Shown one piece after another: positions 18,663-27,126 of a stretch of 64,000 bases of DNA. This DNA comes from JALHMI01 sp964598535. GTDB taxonomy: Bacteria > Planctomycetota > Planctomycetia > Pirellulales > PALSA-1355. The notes under the pieces were generated by a model. That model saw nothing but the letters and a program-made list of their open reading frames with translations, made no database searches and had not been told where the DNA came from. Location of the stretch: positions 1 to 64,000 of the forward strand of contig CAZRCI010000019.1 of assembly GCA_964598535.1 (NCBI GenBank). Reading direction: 5' to 3'. Position 1 is the stretch's first letter, and each line of letters starts with the position of its first letter. A program made the translations under genes and the position numbers.

Positions 18663-19218
18663 CCGCGTGCCCCAGCCATTCATAGCGAGTGGGAGTGTCG
18701 GGGCATGGGCCAAGCCCACATAGCAGGAGCGTGGCGAGCACGTTCGCCAGAGCCACGCCACAAAATAGCAGCAGCACGGCCGCCGACAGCCGGGGCAGCG
18801 GTGGAAGTTCGCCCGTAGTGTTCGCGCGATCGAACTGGCTGTCGAACCAGAGCATGACGCTAAGGATCAACGCGACGGCAACAAACGCGACAAACGACCA
18901 CGTATAAAGATGGTAGCCCAATAGCGGTTCGCCATAGCCTGGATCGCCAGGCGCGATGTGCAAGAGCACCTGCCGGCCGGCTACCGCGGCGCCGAAGATC
19001 GCGCTGGCCAGCGCCAGGCCGTAGTGCCGTGGTCGAACCTCGAACCGGGCATTCAAAAACGCCCCGGCGCCGACGCCCAACATCGCCAGCCGCTGGAGCA
19101 AGCACAGTGGGCAAGGAAGCTCGCCCTTGATGTATTGCACGCCGAATGCGGCCAAAAGAATCATCGCCACAGCGAGGACGAACAAAACATTCAGCGCGCG
19201 AGCGAATTGGGGTGTCAT
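18646..19218 (-). CDS. dsbB: DsbB-type disulfide bond formation protein
   Basis: This 190-residue membrane protein has four predicted spans. The first periplasmic loop carries ELPCPLCLLQRLAM with the CxxC pair that passes electrons to quinone. The second cysteine pair is in LLLCGLGPCPDTPTRYEW near the C-terminus, a position consistent with DsbB/DUF-type variants. It should reoxidise a DsbA-like thiol oxidase, although no dsbA is in the window. An AAGGGG ribosome-binding site lies before the ATG at 19218. It is preceded on the same strand by a DUF5993-like small gene and overlaps pntAA by 17 bases at the 3' end. Confidence 0.85.
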   Translation of the reverse strand: MTPQFARALNVLFVLAVAMILLAAFGVQYIKGELPCPLCLLQRLAMLGVGAGAFLNARFEVRPRHYGLALASAIFGAAVAGRQVLLHIAPGDPGYGEPLLGYHLYTWSFVAFVAVALILSVMLWFDSQFDRANTTGELPPLPRLSAAVLLLFCGVALANVLATLLLCGLGPCPDTPTRYEWLGHAAIPGR

Positions 19219-19233
19219 GGCACGGAGCCCCTT

Positions 19234-19389
19234 TCAGAGCGAGATCGGGAGCGTGTCGGTCGCGTGCATCAGAAACATGGCCAGCGACAGCGCGAGCGCG
19301 GTCAGCAGCACGGCACAAGCGGCGCCGCGTTGGCCGGTCAGGGCCAGCGCCAAGCCAAGTGCAAAAGTCGCAAACGGGGCGGCCATCAT
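19234..19389 (-). CDS. Small membrane protein, DUF5993-like
   Basis: This is a 51-residue ORF. The translation starts MMAAPFATFALGLALALTGQ, continues RGAACAVLLTALALSLAMFL and ends MHATDTLPISL. It has two hydrophobic helices with a short Gly-Gln-Arg turn and the MHATD...L ending. This matches what I know of DUF5993, a family of about 50 residues encoded next to dsbB. The stop is 15 bases before the dsbB start, so the two are almost certainly cotranscribed. Its role is unknown, possibly as a DsbB partner subunit. Confidence 0.75.
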   Translation of the reverse strand: MMAAPFATFALGLALALTGQRGAACAVLLTALALSLAMFLMHATDTLPISL

Positions 19390-19652
19390 GGTCGGGTAAT
19401 TCGGCAATTACAGGAACGGAATTGGGAGCATCAAAAAGCTTAGCTCGCGGTCGCAACGATTGCGGGGTAACCTCCAGGGTTTAAGCCGGGGGGCCGCGAA
19501 ATCAACGTAAGGCTGAGGAGCTCTCCCCACGCTCGCGTTCCCCTTGCAACCGCCGGGCCGCACGGGGTAGCATTGGCCGCATGCCTCGCAGAGGCACCCC
19601 GCGATGCGTGCTGCGACCATCGCAGGACCGGCAGTTCTGAGAGCCCCCGCCC

Positions 19653-19988
19653 ATGCTGGACTTGTTCACGAGCGTACCGCTTTTGGCCCAGGAGGCCGCG
19701 CCGCTGACGACGTCGTTCTTGCGGCTGTATGTCTTCGTGCTGGCTGGCTTCGTCGGCTATCAGATCATTACGAAGGTCCCGGCCCTGCTTCACACGCCGC
19801 TCATGTCGGCGACCAACGCGATCAGCGGCATCTCGCTGGTGGGGGCCCTGGTGGCCGCCGGCGCTCAGCATAGTTATTACAGCACCGTGCTGGGGTTCAT
19901 CGCCGTGACGGCGGCCACGATCAACGTCGTGGGCGGGTTCATGATTACCGACCGCATGTTGAAGATGTTCAAACGCTACGAGCGGTGA
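19653..19988 (+). CDS. pntAB: NAD(P) transhydrogenase subunit alpha, part 2 (membrane)
   Basis: This 111-residue membrane subunit (half of dII) has three spans, and TPLMSATNAISGISLVGAL is the strongly conserved PntA C-terminal signature. INVVGGFMITDRMLKMFK follows, as in other separate PntAB proteins. With PntB it forms the proton channel. It is 15 bases upstream of pntB and 990 bases from pntAA, with dsbB and its small partner on the opposite strand in between. Confidence 0.95.
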   Translation: MLDLFTSVPLLAQEAAPLTTSFLRLYVFVLAGFVGYQIITKVPALLHTPLMSATNAISGISLVGALVAAGAQHSYYSTVLGFIAVTAATINVVGGFMITDRMLKMFKRYER

Positions 19989-20003
19989 CCGACGGAACGA
20001 CCG

Positions 20004-21497
20004 ATGCCGACGACGATGCCCGCCCTTGAAAGCTTGTTGAGTCCCCTGCTCGCCCAGCATACGGCGGATGCCCATGCGGCCGTGAACGAAGGGTTGCGAC
20101 AAGTCTTGATCGAGGGCTCGTACCTGGCCGCGAGCGTGCTGTTTATCCTCGGTCTTCGCGGGCTCACGGCGCCGGACAAGGCCCGCCGCGGCATGCAACT
20201 GGCCGCCACCGGGATGCTGGTGGCCGTGGTCGGCACGTTGATCGACGCCCGAATTATCAGCTATGTCTGGATCGTTGTCGGATTGCTGCTGGGCTCCGGC
20301 ATCGGAGCGGCGATCTCGATTTGGATGCCGATGACGGCGATCCCGCAGCGGACGGCGATTTCGCACGCCTTCGGCGCGCTGGCGGCGACGTTGGTCGGCG
20401 TTTCGCACTTTGACTTTCTGACCCGAATTTTGGGGACCGAAGTCGGCCACGTCGAGATGGCGGCGCTCGGCTTCGAGGTCATGTTCGGCTCGCTCACGAT
20501 TACCGGCAGCTTGATGGCCTTTGGCAAGCTGCAAGAGCTGTTGCCCGGCGCGCCGATCACCTATCCCTATCAGAACGAGAGCAACATCGGCCTGTTCGCG
20601 CTCACGGCGCTGCTGTTTTTGTATCTGGTGCTCGCGCCGAGCGATTGGGGCGGGCACACCACGGTGTTTTATCTGATGGTGCTCGCCGGCCTGGCCGTGG
20701 GCGTGCTGATCGTGATTCCGATCGGCGGGGCCGATATGCCGGTTGTGATCTCGCTGATGAATTCTTACGCTGGTCTGGCCGCTTCGGCGACGGGCTTCGC
20801 GCTGGGCAACAACGTGCTGATCATCGCCGGAGCGCTCGACGGCGCGAGCGGGTTCATCCTATCGATCCTGATGAGCCGGGCGATGAACCGCTCGTTTGCG
20901 AACGTGCTGTTCGGAGCGTTCGGAGCGCCGGTCGAGGCGGCGGGCAAGGCCTCCGCCGCGGGGTTAACCGTGAAGAGCGTCTCGGTTGAGGACGCGGCGG
21001 CGCAGCTCGCCTATGCGGGCGAGGTGGTCGTCGTGCCGGGCTACGGCATGGCGGTCGCGCAGGCCCAGCACCAGGTCCGCGAACTAGCCGAATTGATCGA
21101 AAAACGCGGGGGCGAAGTCAAGTTTGCGATCCATCCGGTTGCCGGGCGCATGCCGGGGCACATGAACGTGCTGCTGGCCGAAGCCAATGTGCCCTACGAC
21201 AAGATGCTCGAAATGGACGAGATCAACGACCAATTTGCGCGGGCCGACGTAGCGCTGGTCATCGGGGCGAACGATGTGGTGAATCCCGCGGCCCGGAACG
21301 ATCGCTCGAGCCCGATTTTTGGAATGCCGATCTTGAACGCCGATCAGGCCAAGAGCGTCATCGTGCTCAAGCGAAGCATGAATCCCGGCTTCGCGGGAAT
21401 CGAGAACGAGCTGTTCTACGATCCCAAGTGCGCGCTGTTGTTTGGCGACGCCAAGAGCTCGCTAACGAAGCTCGTGGCGGAGCTGAAGTCGCTGTAA
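20004..21497 (+). CDS. pntB: NAD(P) transhydrogenase subunit beta
   Basis: This 497-residue protein combines the membrane dII segment (about residues 35-300, eight to nine spans, including RTAISHAFGALAATLVGV and MNSYAGLAASATGFALGNN) with the soluble NADP-binding dIII domain. dIII carries VVVPGYGMAVAQAQHQVREL, FAIHPVAGRMPGHMNVLLAE and VIGANDVVNPAARND. The N-terminus is about 25 residues longer than in E. coli PntB. The complex couples hydride transfer from NADH to NADP with proton entry. It is the last gene of the pntAB-pntB pair. Confidence 0.96.
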   Translation: MPTTMPALESLLSPLLAQHTADAHAAVNEGLRQVLIEGSYLAASVLFILGLRGLTAPDKARRGMQLAATGMLVAVVGTLIDARIISYVWIVVGLLLGSGIGAAISIWMPMTAIPQRTAISHAFGALAATLVGVSHFDFLTRILGTEVGHVEMAALGFEVMFGSLTITGSLMAFGKLQELLPGAPITYPYQNESNIGLFALTALLFLYLVLAPSDWGGHTTVFYLMVLAGLAVGVLIVIPIGGADMPVVISLMNSYAGLAASATGFALGNNVLIIAGALDGASGFILSILMSRAMNRSFANVLFGAFGAPVEAAGKASAAGLTVKSVSVEDAAAQLAYAGEVVVVPGYGMAVAQAQHQVRELAELIEKRGGEVKFAIHPVAGRMPGHMNVLLAEANVPYDKMLEMDEINDQFARADVALVIGANDVVNPAARNDRSSPIFGMPILNADQAKSVIVLKRSMNPGFAGIENELFYDPKCALLFGDAKSSLTKLVAELKSL

Positions 21498-21568
21498 GTC
21501 GCGGGCGGGCGCGGGACGGATCGGAGGGCGCGTTCGTGCCCCCCCCCCACGGCTGCGTGTGCCCCCAG

Positions 21569-21814
21569 CTACTTGTGATAGCCTAGCGACTTCACCACGG
21601 CCAGCATCTCTTCATAGGTAATGAAGCGTCGCCGATGGGTGAGTTTGTATTGATCGATCGCATTGGCTAGTTCACGAGCTTCGGGCGACAGCCCTTCGTG
21701 GCTGTTGGTGAACTGGCGGCGCTCTTGAGAGGGAACTCCCACTCCCGGATCGTAGCTGCGGCGGTCGACAAACGGCAATTCGGGCGCAATCGTCGTTATT
21801 GCAGTGGTTGTCAT
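21569..21814 (-). CDS. Small conserved protein of planctomycete type
   Basis: This 81-residue soluble protein is of unknown function. The start at MTTTAITTIAPELPF is supported by GAGGAG nine bases upstream; a longer frame to 21862 lacks such a site. The N-terminal third looks disordered (VDRRSYDPGVGVPSQERRQF). The C-terminal half, LSPEARELANAIDQYKLTHR followed by RRFITYEEMLAVVKSLGYHK, is helical with a tight basic turn. I recall this C-terminal pattern from planctomycete genomes, but no function is attached. It lies on the strand opposite pntB. Confidence 0.7.
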   Translation of the reverse strand: MTTTAITTIAPELPFVDRRSYDPGVGVPSQERRQFTNSHEGLSPEARELANAIDQYKLTHRRRFITYEEMLAVVKSLGYHK

Positions 21815-22131
21815 CACTGCCCACTCCTCGAAAAGGTTTTCCCGCCACGCGGCGGGCGCCAAAAGCTACGTGCGTACAGTCGCAACGTTTTGGGCTTTTG
21901 GTCGTAAGTCCAGACGCATTGCGCATGCGCTGGTTTCCAGATCGGTTCGTGCGCCAATAAGTCAAGGGCGTGCATCTTCACACGTATTGGAAGCCTAGGT
22001 TGCGAATCAGCGCATCGCAAAGCGGCCGATAGGACACCGGAGCATCGAGAGTCGAGAGGTCGGAATCGGCCGTTCCGGCCGAGATGGTAGCGGTTGCAAC
22101 GGTTGAAGGGTCGCAGGCACGCTCCGCCGGA

Positions 22132-23031
22132 CTACCGTCGCAACGTCGTTTCGCCTGAAGCAAGCTGCGCCGAGAGAGCCTGGCTGGGGCCGTGCGCAGG
22201 GTTTTGGGCCAACGCTTGTTGCAGCGCTGATTGTGCGTGCCGCGGACGGCCGGAAGCCATCTCGGCCTGAGCCAGATGGTACAGCAAATCGACGCTGGGG
22301 CGTTCTCGCCGGGTGGCCAAGACCAGAACCCGGGCGGCGTCTTCGTGGCGAGCAAGGCTGGCCAGCGCCAGGCCTTGCAAGTGCAGCACTCGTTGCGGCG
22401 CGTCGCCGGGGGGATAGCGATCGGCGAGGGCCTCTAACGCGGCCAGCGCCTGTTGCGGCTGATTGAGCTCGCGGTACGACTCGGCCACGAGCAAGGCAAA
22501 ATCGTAGTTTTCGGGAGCATATCCGAGGGCTCGTTGATAGTCGGTCAGGGCCTCGCGCGGTTTGCCCGCGGCTGCGGCCACCCGGCCCCGAAGCGCCCAG
22601 GCCGGGGCGAATTTGGGATCGGCTTGTAAGGCGAGGTCCACCATTTCGCGGGCCGTGTTGGCGCGTCCCAGCTCCAAGTACATTTCGCCAGTGCGGACAG
22701 CCAAGGCCGGATTGCAAGGGTCGTGCTTACGAGCGGCTTCAAGTTGGTTCAAGGCCTCGGTCTTGGCGTCGCGTTGCCACAGTGTTTCGGCATAGTTGCG
22801 CCGGGCGTCCACGTCGAGGCCGTTGGTCGTCACGGCGCGCTCGAGCAGCGATTCGGCACGTCGCCAGTCGCCGCGTTCCATCGCATTGACGCCCTGCTGC
22901 GTAAGTTGTCGGCCTTCGACAACGGCTTGCGAGACAGGCGCGCGGTCGAGCGACCGACAACCAGCGAGCGCGGAGGCGCTCAGCCAGGCGATCAAAGCGG
23001 CCCGAGACATGCGATTGCGCGATCGATGCAT
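22132..23031 (-). CDS. Tetratricopeptide-repeat lipoprotein
   Basis: This protein is about 299 residues from MHRSRNRMSRAAL. The signal ends in LSASALAGC, a lipobox that places it on a membrane facing the periplasm. Six or more TPR helical pairs follow, for example GVNAMERGDWRRAESLLERA, ARRNYAETLWQRDAKTEALN, ALRGRVAAAAGKPREALTDY and AYHLAQAEMASGRPRHAQ-like units, ending in an Ala/Gln-rich repeat. It is a probable scaffold for a periplasmic or envelope complex. Starts at 23103 or 23010 are also possible; the signal peptide favours 23031 or 23010. It is divergent from the next gene. Confidence 0.8.
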   Translation of the reverse strand: MHRSRNRMSRAALIAWLSASALAGCRSLDRAPVSQAVVEGRQLTQQGVNAMERGDWRRAESLLERAVTTNGLDVDARRNYAETLWQRDAKTEALNQLEAARKHDPCNPALAVRTGEMYLELGRANTAREMVDLALQADPKFAPAWALRGRVAAAAGKPREALTDYQRALGYAPENYDFALLVAESYRELNQPQQALAALEALADRYPPGDAPQRVLHLQGLALASLARHEDAARVLVLATRRERPSVDLLYHLAQAEMASGRPRHAQSALQQALAQNPAHGPSQALSAQLASGETTLRR

Positions 23032-23230
23032 GCATTTGCCCGCAAGGAGCGGAGAAGGGAAAAAAGGGCCGCGAACGATAGCAGAAGCCGTGGAGACCGG
23101 CAAGGCAGACGCTGGCGACGGGCGCGGGGGTCGCTAGCTGAACGTAGCTTGTATTCTTAGAATAGCGCAAGCAAACGTTCTCGTTGGCTTCCCCTGTTGC
23201 GTTGATTCCTTTCTGAGACGGAATGATCTG

Positions 23231-23659
23231 GTGCCTGCTACTTTCGACAAGCTGGGGATACGCTTTATGTATCCCGACAATTGGACCCTGGACGAGCAAG
23301 AGGCGGTGGCCGGCAATCGTTCGGTGACGGTCTATAGTCCTGGCGGAGCGTTCTGGTCCGTGGTGGTTCACGATCCATCGGTCGACCCACGCGAACTCGC
23401 CGCCGAGGCGCTCAGCGCCATCAAGGCCGAGTACGAAGGCGCGGAAGCCGAACCGGCCAGCGAGGAGATCGCTTCGCAGGCGCTGCGCGGGTTCGACGTC
23501 AATTTCTTTTATCTCGACCTGACCAATACGGCCCTGATTCGCAGCTTTCGCACGCCGACGGCGACTTGCCTGGTGCTTTGCCAGGCCGAGGATCGTGAAT
23601 TGGTGACGGCGGGGCCGGTGTTTCGCGCAATGACGACCAGTCTGCTCAGCGAGAAATAG
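23231..23659 (+). CDS. Hypothetical protein, DUF1795/PsbP-like fold suspected
   Basis: This 142-residue protein starts at a GTG (23231) with only a weak GGAA upstream. It opens with LGIRFMYPDNWTLDEQEA, the pattern of DUF1795/PsbP-like proteins in which a short strand and a P-x-x-W turn begin the fold. The rest alternates short strands and helices (SVVVHDPSVDPRELAAEALS, NFFYLDLTNTALIRSF). There is no signal peptide, so a cytoplasmic location is likely. Function is unknown and the fold call is only an impression. Confidence 0.65.
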   Translation: MPATFDKLGIRFMYPDNWTLDEQEAVAGNRSVTVYSPGGAFWSVVVHDPSVDPRELAAEALSAIKAEYEGAEAEPASEEIASQALRGFDVNFFYLDLTNTALIRSFRTPTATCLVLCQAEDRELVTAGPVFRAMTTSLLSEK

Positions 23660-23759
23660 TGGCGGTCTACAGAGCCGTCCGCAGCGGCCGACGTTCGATT
23701 CTGCAATTTTTACAATCCCACCCGCTTGCTAGCAGAGCGGCTGTAGGACTGGTTATCTA

Positions 23760-24074
23760 AAAGGCAAAGTGCTTTGCTGCACGAGAGTTAGTCTCTTTCC
23801 GCGGGAGCATTTTGCGATGGCCGAAGCGGTTCGGCATGCGGCGTGCTTTTCTTCCCGGACAGTCGCGAACGACCCAAGAACGGACCGGGGAGTGTGGGAC
23901 GACTCGCCCCGAGACGAGACCGAACGCGGCGGAATAACTTGCATAGCTGAGCCGTGAATCTTAGCGGTGGTCGCCGGGGTATGGCGACTATTTTCCCACC
24001 TCGGGCGCACCAGTTTTTCACGGTCGAAGGGCCCGCTTGGCATACATCGAGCTGCCAGGCGGGCCCTTTTTTCT
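23760..24074 (+). ncRNA. Putative structured non-coding RNA ending in a strong terminator
   Basis: No credible ORF lies in 23660-24331, yet a strong + strand terminator sits at 24029-24074. Upstream are several local stems: GCAAAG/CTTTGC at about 23763-23776, CCGAA/TTCGG at about 23820-23833, and a long one with arms GTCGCC and GGCGAC (about 23967-23985) inside GGTGG/CCACC. CCCGAG/CTCGGG pairing closes about 90 bases before the terminator. It does not match 6S, tmRNA or RNase P RNA as far as I can recall their cores. The alternative is a long 3' UTR of the gene ending at 23659. The 5' end is a guess. Confidence 0.4.
24029..24074 (+). terminator. Strong Rho-independent terminator
   Basis: Arms GGGCCCGC (24029-24036) and GCGGGCCC (24059-24066) pair perfectly, with an inner GGCA/TGCC helix. 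They are followed at once by TTTTTTCTTT. No same-strand gene ends within 370 bases upstream. Confidence 0.85.
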
Positions 24075-24331
24075 TTGGCGGCGGGCGGCGCCTTACGATC
24101 GGTGCGCCCGGCTGGTTTTGCCAGGGCGTATAGGCGGTAGGGCCCGCATAAATGGCCTGCGAATCGGCCGGTGACGCGTGCGGGGAGCGAAGTAAGCTTG
24201 CCTGGAGATTGGGGGCGGGCGCACGGCACGGTACTTGAGCCGCGACCGCCTCCAGCGATATACTTTCGCCAGCCTGGGCGGCACGTGGGCTGGGATCTGC
24301 AAATCTCAAGATCGTCACGGAGCAAACGAAC

Positions 24332-24553
24332 ATGGCCACCGCTCAATCGTCGGTTCTAGAGCAGATTGGCGACACTGCCGGCATGGTCTGGCACTATCTC
24401 AACGAGAACGGGGCTCGCAGCCTCACGCAATTGGCCAAGGACATCGACGCCCCGCGCGACGTGATCATGCAGGCCGTGGGCTGGTTGGCCCGCGAAGGCA
24501 AGCTTGCGATCGAAGAGTCGCGCAAACAGAAGTTGATTTCGCTGCGGGACTGA
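24332..24553 (+). CDS. Winged-helix DNA-binding domain protein (DUF2582-like)
   Basis: This 73-residue protein consists almost wholly of a winged-helix unit. AGMVWHYLNENGARSLTQLA is helix 1-2, KDIDAPRDVIMQAVGWLARE is the recognition-helix region, and GKLAIEESRKQKLISL is the wing. This is the arrangement of the small DUF2582 family, for which no regulatory targets are established. ACGGAG lies eleven bases before the ATG. It follows the putative RNA and its terminator, so it must have its own promoter. Size and lack of partner domains suggest a DNA-binding accessory rather than a sensor. Confidence 0.8.
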   Translation: MATAQSSVLEQIGDTAGMVWHYLNENGARSLTQLAKDIDAPRDVIMQAVGWLAREGKLAIEESRKQKLISLRD

Positions 24554-24864
24554 CTGGCGAGCGCCGTGCGCCTGGGCTTCGTTTGTTTGGGCTAGATTTA
24601 TCCGCGTTCTGTTTGCCTGGGAGGGCATTTCAGGGGGGGGAATTGCCGCGCGTTTGGAAGGACTGGAAGGATTTCTGCAATGCACGTCTAAATCGTGCAT
24701 TGGATTGGACTTGTGGGAGATCTCGCCGGGCATTTTTGACCGCCGGCCAGATGCCGTTGCCGGAGCGCTGGCCCAGCTCTATGATTGATCGTTCTGCAAG
24801 CGTTCCAAGCGGGGCTCGGGCGAACTGTATAGCCTCGCGACCTCTTTAGCGGGACATCAAGGCG
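24554..24864 (+). promoter_or_regulatory. TerC upstream region with perfect hairpin
   Basis: This is 311 bases without a gene. A perfect 9-bp stem with arms CAATGCACG (24678-24686) and CGTGCATTG (24694-24702) and a 7-base loop lies about 165 bases before terC. There is no T-run, so it is not a terminator. TerC/Alx genes are often controlled by the yybP-ykoY manganese riboswitch; I do not see its conserved core here. Confidence 0.4.
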
Positions 24865-25947
24865 TTGGAACTCTCGACTCTTTCCTCGGTTGCGGCGAGC
24901 CTGCTGGCTCAAGTGGCTCCGCAGCCTGGCGCATCCGATGTGCTGCTTTGGCACTGGTTGGCTTTCGGGGCGTTCGTGGTCGTCGTGCTGGTGCTCGACC
25001 TGTTCGTGTTCCATCGCGATTCGCACGAGCCCACGTTACGTGAATCGGCCTTATGGACCGTCATCTGGTGCTCGCTGGCGCTGGCTTTCAACGGACTGGT
25101 ATGGTGGTGGCGCGGCAGCGAGATCGCCATTCAGTTCTTGACGGGGTATCTGGTCGAGTGGTCGTTGTCGATGGACAACGTCTTTGTGTTCGCCGTGGTG
25201 TTCAGTTTCTTCGGCGTGCCGCTCAAGTACCAGTATCGCGTGCTGTTCTGGGGCATCCTGGGCGCCGTGCTGATGCGGCTTGTGTTCATTATTCTGGGCG
25301 CAACGTTGATCGAGCGTTTCAGTTGGGTGATGCCGATCTTCGGCGCGTTTTTGATCTATACCGGCTTCAAGCTGGCAACCCACGGCGACTCGGACGTGAA
25401 TCCCGAGAAGAACCTTCTATTGCGAATTGCGCGGAAGCTGTTCCCCGTCGCCCGCGAGTCGCACGGCGAGAAGTTCTTCGTCGTGGAGGACGGCCGCCGC
25501 TGCATGACGCCGTTGTTCCTGGTCTTGCTAGTCGTCGAAAGCACCGACGTGCTGTTTGCCGTCGACAGCGTGCCGGCGATCTTTGGCATCACCAAAGATG
25601 CTTTTACCGTCTTTACCTCGAACATCTTTGCCATCCTGGGACTGCGGGCCTTGTACTTCCTGCTGGCAGGCGTGATGGATATGTTCCGGTACCTGAATTA
25701 CGGGCTCTCGGCCGTGCTCGTGTTCGTGGGCATCAAAATGCTGGGCGAGTGGTGGACCGGGCATCATCTGTTCGCTCCGTCCGTATCGCTGCTGATCATC
25801 TTGACGCTTCTGGGGGTGTCGATCGTGGCCTCGCTGCTGGCCAACCGGCGGGACGCCGCCCGGCAGCGTCTCGAACATTCCGGTGGCCAGCCGCCCGACT
25901 TGAGCCCCCAGGTTGAGCCCGATCGCCAAGATTCGGTGCAGCCATAA
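24865..25947 (+). CDS. TerC/Alx-family integral membrane protein
   Basis: This 360-residue protein is of the Alx branch, implicated in manganese export and, in relatives, tellurite resistance. It has about nine spans. The diagnostic acidic membrane motifs are both present: EWSLSMDNVFVFAVVFSFF (about 97) and LVVESTDVLFAVDSVPAIFG (about 217), whose aspartates are the expected metal ligands. A charged loop, HGEKFFVVEDGRRCMTPLFL, lies between. The C-terminus is a Gln/Pro-rich cytoplasmic tail. The start is TTG at 24865 with AAGG a few bases upstream. Confidence 0.9.
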   Translation: MELSTLSSVAASLLAQVAPQPGASDVLLWHWLAFGAFVVVVLVLDLFVFHRDSHEPTLRESALWTVIWCSLALAFNGLVWWWRGSEIAIQFLTGYLVEWSLSMDNVFVFAVVFSFFGVPLKYQYRVLFWGILGAVLMRLVFIILGATLIERFSWVMPIFGAFLIYTGFKLATHGDSDVNPEKNLLLRIARKLFPVARESHGEKFFVVEDGRRCMTPLFLVLLVVESTDVLFAVDSVPAIFGITKDAFTVFTSNIFAILGLRALYFLLAGVMDMFRYLNYGLSAVLVFVGIKMLGEWWTGHHLFAPSVSLLIILTLLGVSIVASLLANRRDAARQRLEHSGGQPPDLSPQVEPDRQDSVQP

Positions 25948-26081
25948 AGGAAGAATTTCCTTCTCGGAGTGAGATGTTCGAGAAACTCTTCGGAGCGGGC
26001 CCGCTTTTGCTTGACGCGACAGCGCGTGGCGTACACTTTGGGGAGATGGCATTTTTCGGTTTCTGGCCCGTCTGAACGCAC

Positions 26082-27071
26082 GTGAAACACGCACTCATTA
26101 CCGGCGGCGCCGGATTCATTGGCAGTCACCTGTCGGAAGCGCTATTAGCGCGGGATTATCGCGTTACGGTGCTCGACGACGAGTCGACCGGCACGTCGGA
26201 GAACCTGGCCGCGGTTCGCGACCACTTCAATTTCAGCTTCGTGGTGGGAAGCGCCGCGGATAAGAACCTGGTGCGGCAGCTCGTCTCCGACGTCGACGAG
26301 GTCTACCATTTGGCCGCGGCCGTGGGCGTACAATTGATTTCGACCGCGCCGATTCACACGATCGAGACGAACATCTATCCCACGGAGCTTGTGCTCAACG
26401 AACTGTTGCGCCGCAAGCGCGACGGTTACGCGGTAAAGTTGTTCCTGGCAAGTTCGAGCGAAGTGTACGGCAAGAATCCCAAGCCGATCTGGAGCGAGGA
26501 CGACGATATCGTTCTTGGCCCTACGACCCGGGCGAGATGGTCTTACGGAGCGTCGAAGGCGATCGATGAATTCTTGGCGCTGGCCTACTGGCGACAGCAT
26601 CGCCTGCCCGTGGTGATCGGCCGATTCTTCAACGTCGTTGGGCCGCGTCAGACCGGACGCTATGGAATGGTCCTGCCGCGGTTTGTCGAAGCGGCGCTCG
26701 CTGGCCGTCCGCCGGTCGTGCACGACGACGGACGTCAGGTGCGCTGCTTTGCGCATGTGACCGACATCGTGCGTTCGGTGATCGAACTGATGGAAACCGA
26801 TTCGGCGATTGCCGGGGTGTTCAACATTGGCAGCGACCAGCCGGTGAGCATTTTGCAGCTTGCCAAGAGCGTCGTGGCTTATGTGAATCCACGGCTGGAA
26901 CTTCAGTTTCAGACCTATGCCGAGGCCTACGACGCGGACTTTGAGGACGTGCGTTCGCGGATTCCTGATTTGACGCGACTGCGACGAACGATTGCTTATC
27001 GGCCTCAGTATGATCTGGAAGCCACGATTCGCGAAGTCATTGAGCATATGCGAGGCCGTCAGGCACGCTGA
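26082..27071 (+). CDS. NAD-dependent epimerase/dehydratase (extended SDR)
   Basis: This 329-residue nucleotide-sugar enzyme begins with the Rossmann motif ITGGAGFIGSHLSEALL. The active-site serine block LASSSEVYGKN (about 124) and WSYGASKAIDEFLALAYW (about 148, Tyr-xxx-Lys) are intact. RFFNVVGPRQTGRYGMVLPR and VRCFAHVTDIVRSV are typical of UDP-glucose 4-epimerase / UDP-glucuronate decarboxylase-like members. The exact substrate is not determinable. Its GTG start at 26082 is where homology begins. The gene lies alone, 134 bases after terC, with no other polysaccharide genes beside it. Confidence 0.88.
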   Translation: MKHALITGGAGFIGSHLSEALLARDYRVTVLDDESTGTSENLAAVRDHFNFSFVVGSAADKNLVRQLVSDVDEVYHLAAAVGVQLISTAPIHTIETNIYPTELVLNELLRRKRDGYAVKLFLASSSEVYGKNPKPIWSEDDDIVLGPTTRARWSYGASKAIDEFLALAYWRQHRLPVVIGRFFNVVGPRQTGRYGMVLPRFVEAALAGRPPVVHDDGRQVRCFAHVTDIVRSVIELMETDSAIAGVFNIGSDQPVSILQLAKSVVAYVNPRLELQFQTYAEAYDADFEDVRSRIPDLTRLRRTIAYRPQYDLEATIREVIEHMRGRQAR

Positions 27072-27126
27072 CGGCGTTCGCCGCGAACGTTTTCCATTGT
27101 TACTCGTCTTTTGCGCAGGTGGATTG

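Noticed and set aside
19440..20657. 405-codon minus-strand frame across pntAB-pntB
   Set aside because: Low-complexity Arg/His/Gln-rich translation with no family resemblance; both transhydrogenase genes lie on the opposite strand.
23760..24028. 6S RNA, tmRNA or RNase P RNA
   Set aside because: The characteristic conserved core sequences of these RNAs were not visible; kept as an unnamed candidate RNA.
23753..24346. Overlapping minus-strand ORFs of 180-200 codons in the terminator region
   Set aside because: No start context or recognisable sequence, and they run through the strong hairpin; the region is better explained as non-coding.
24554..24864. yybP-ykoY manganese riboswitch before terC
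   Set aside because: Expected for TerC/Alx genes, but the conserved core was not found; only a simple 9-bp hairpin is present.
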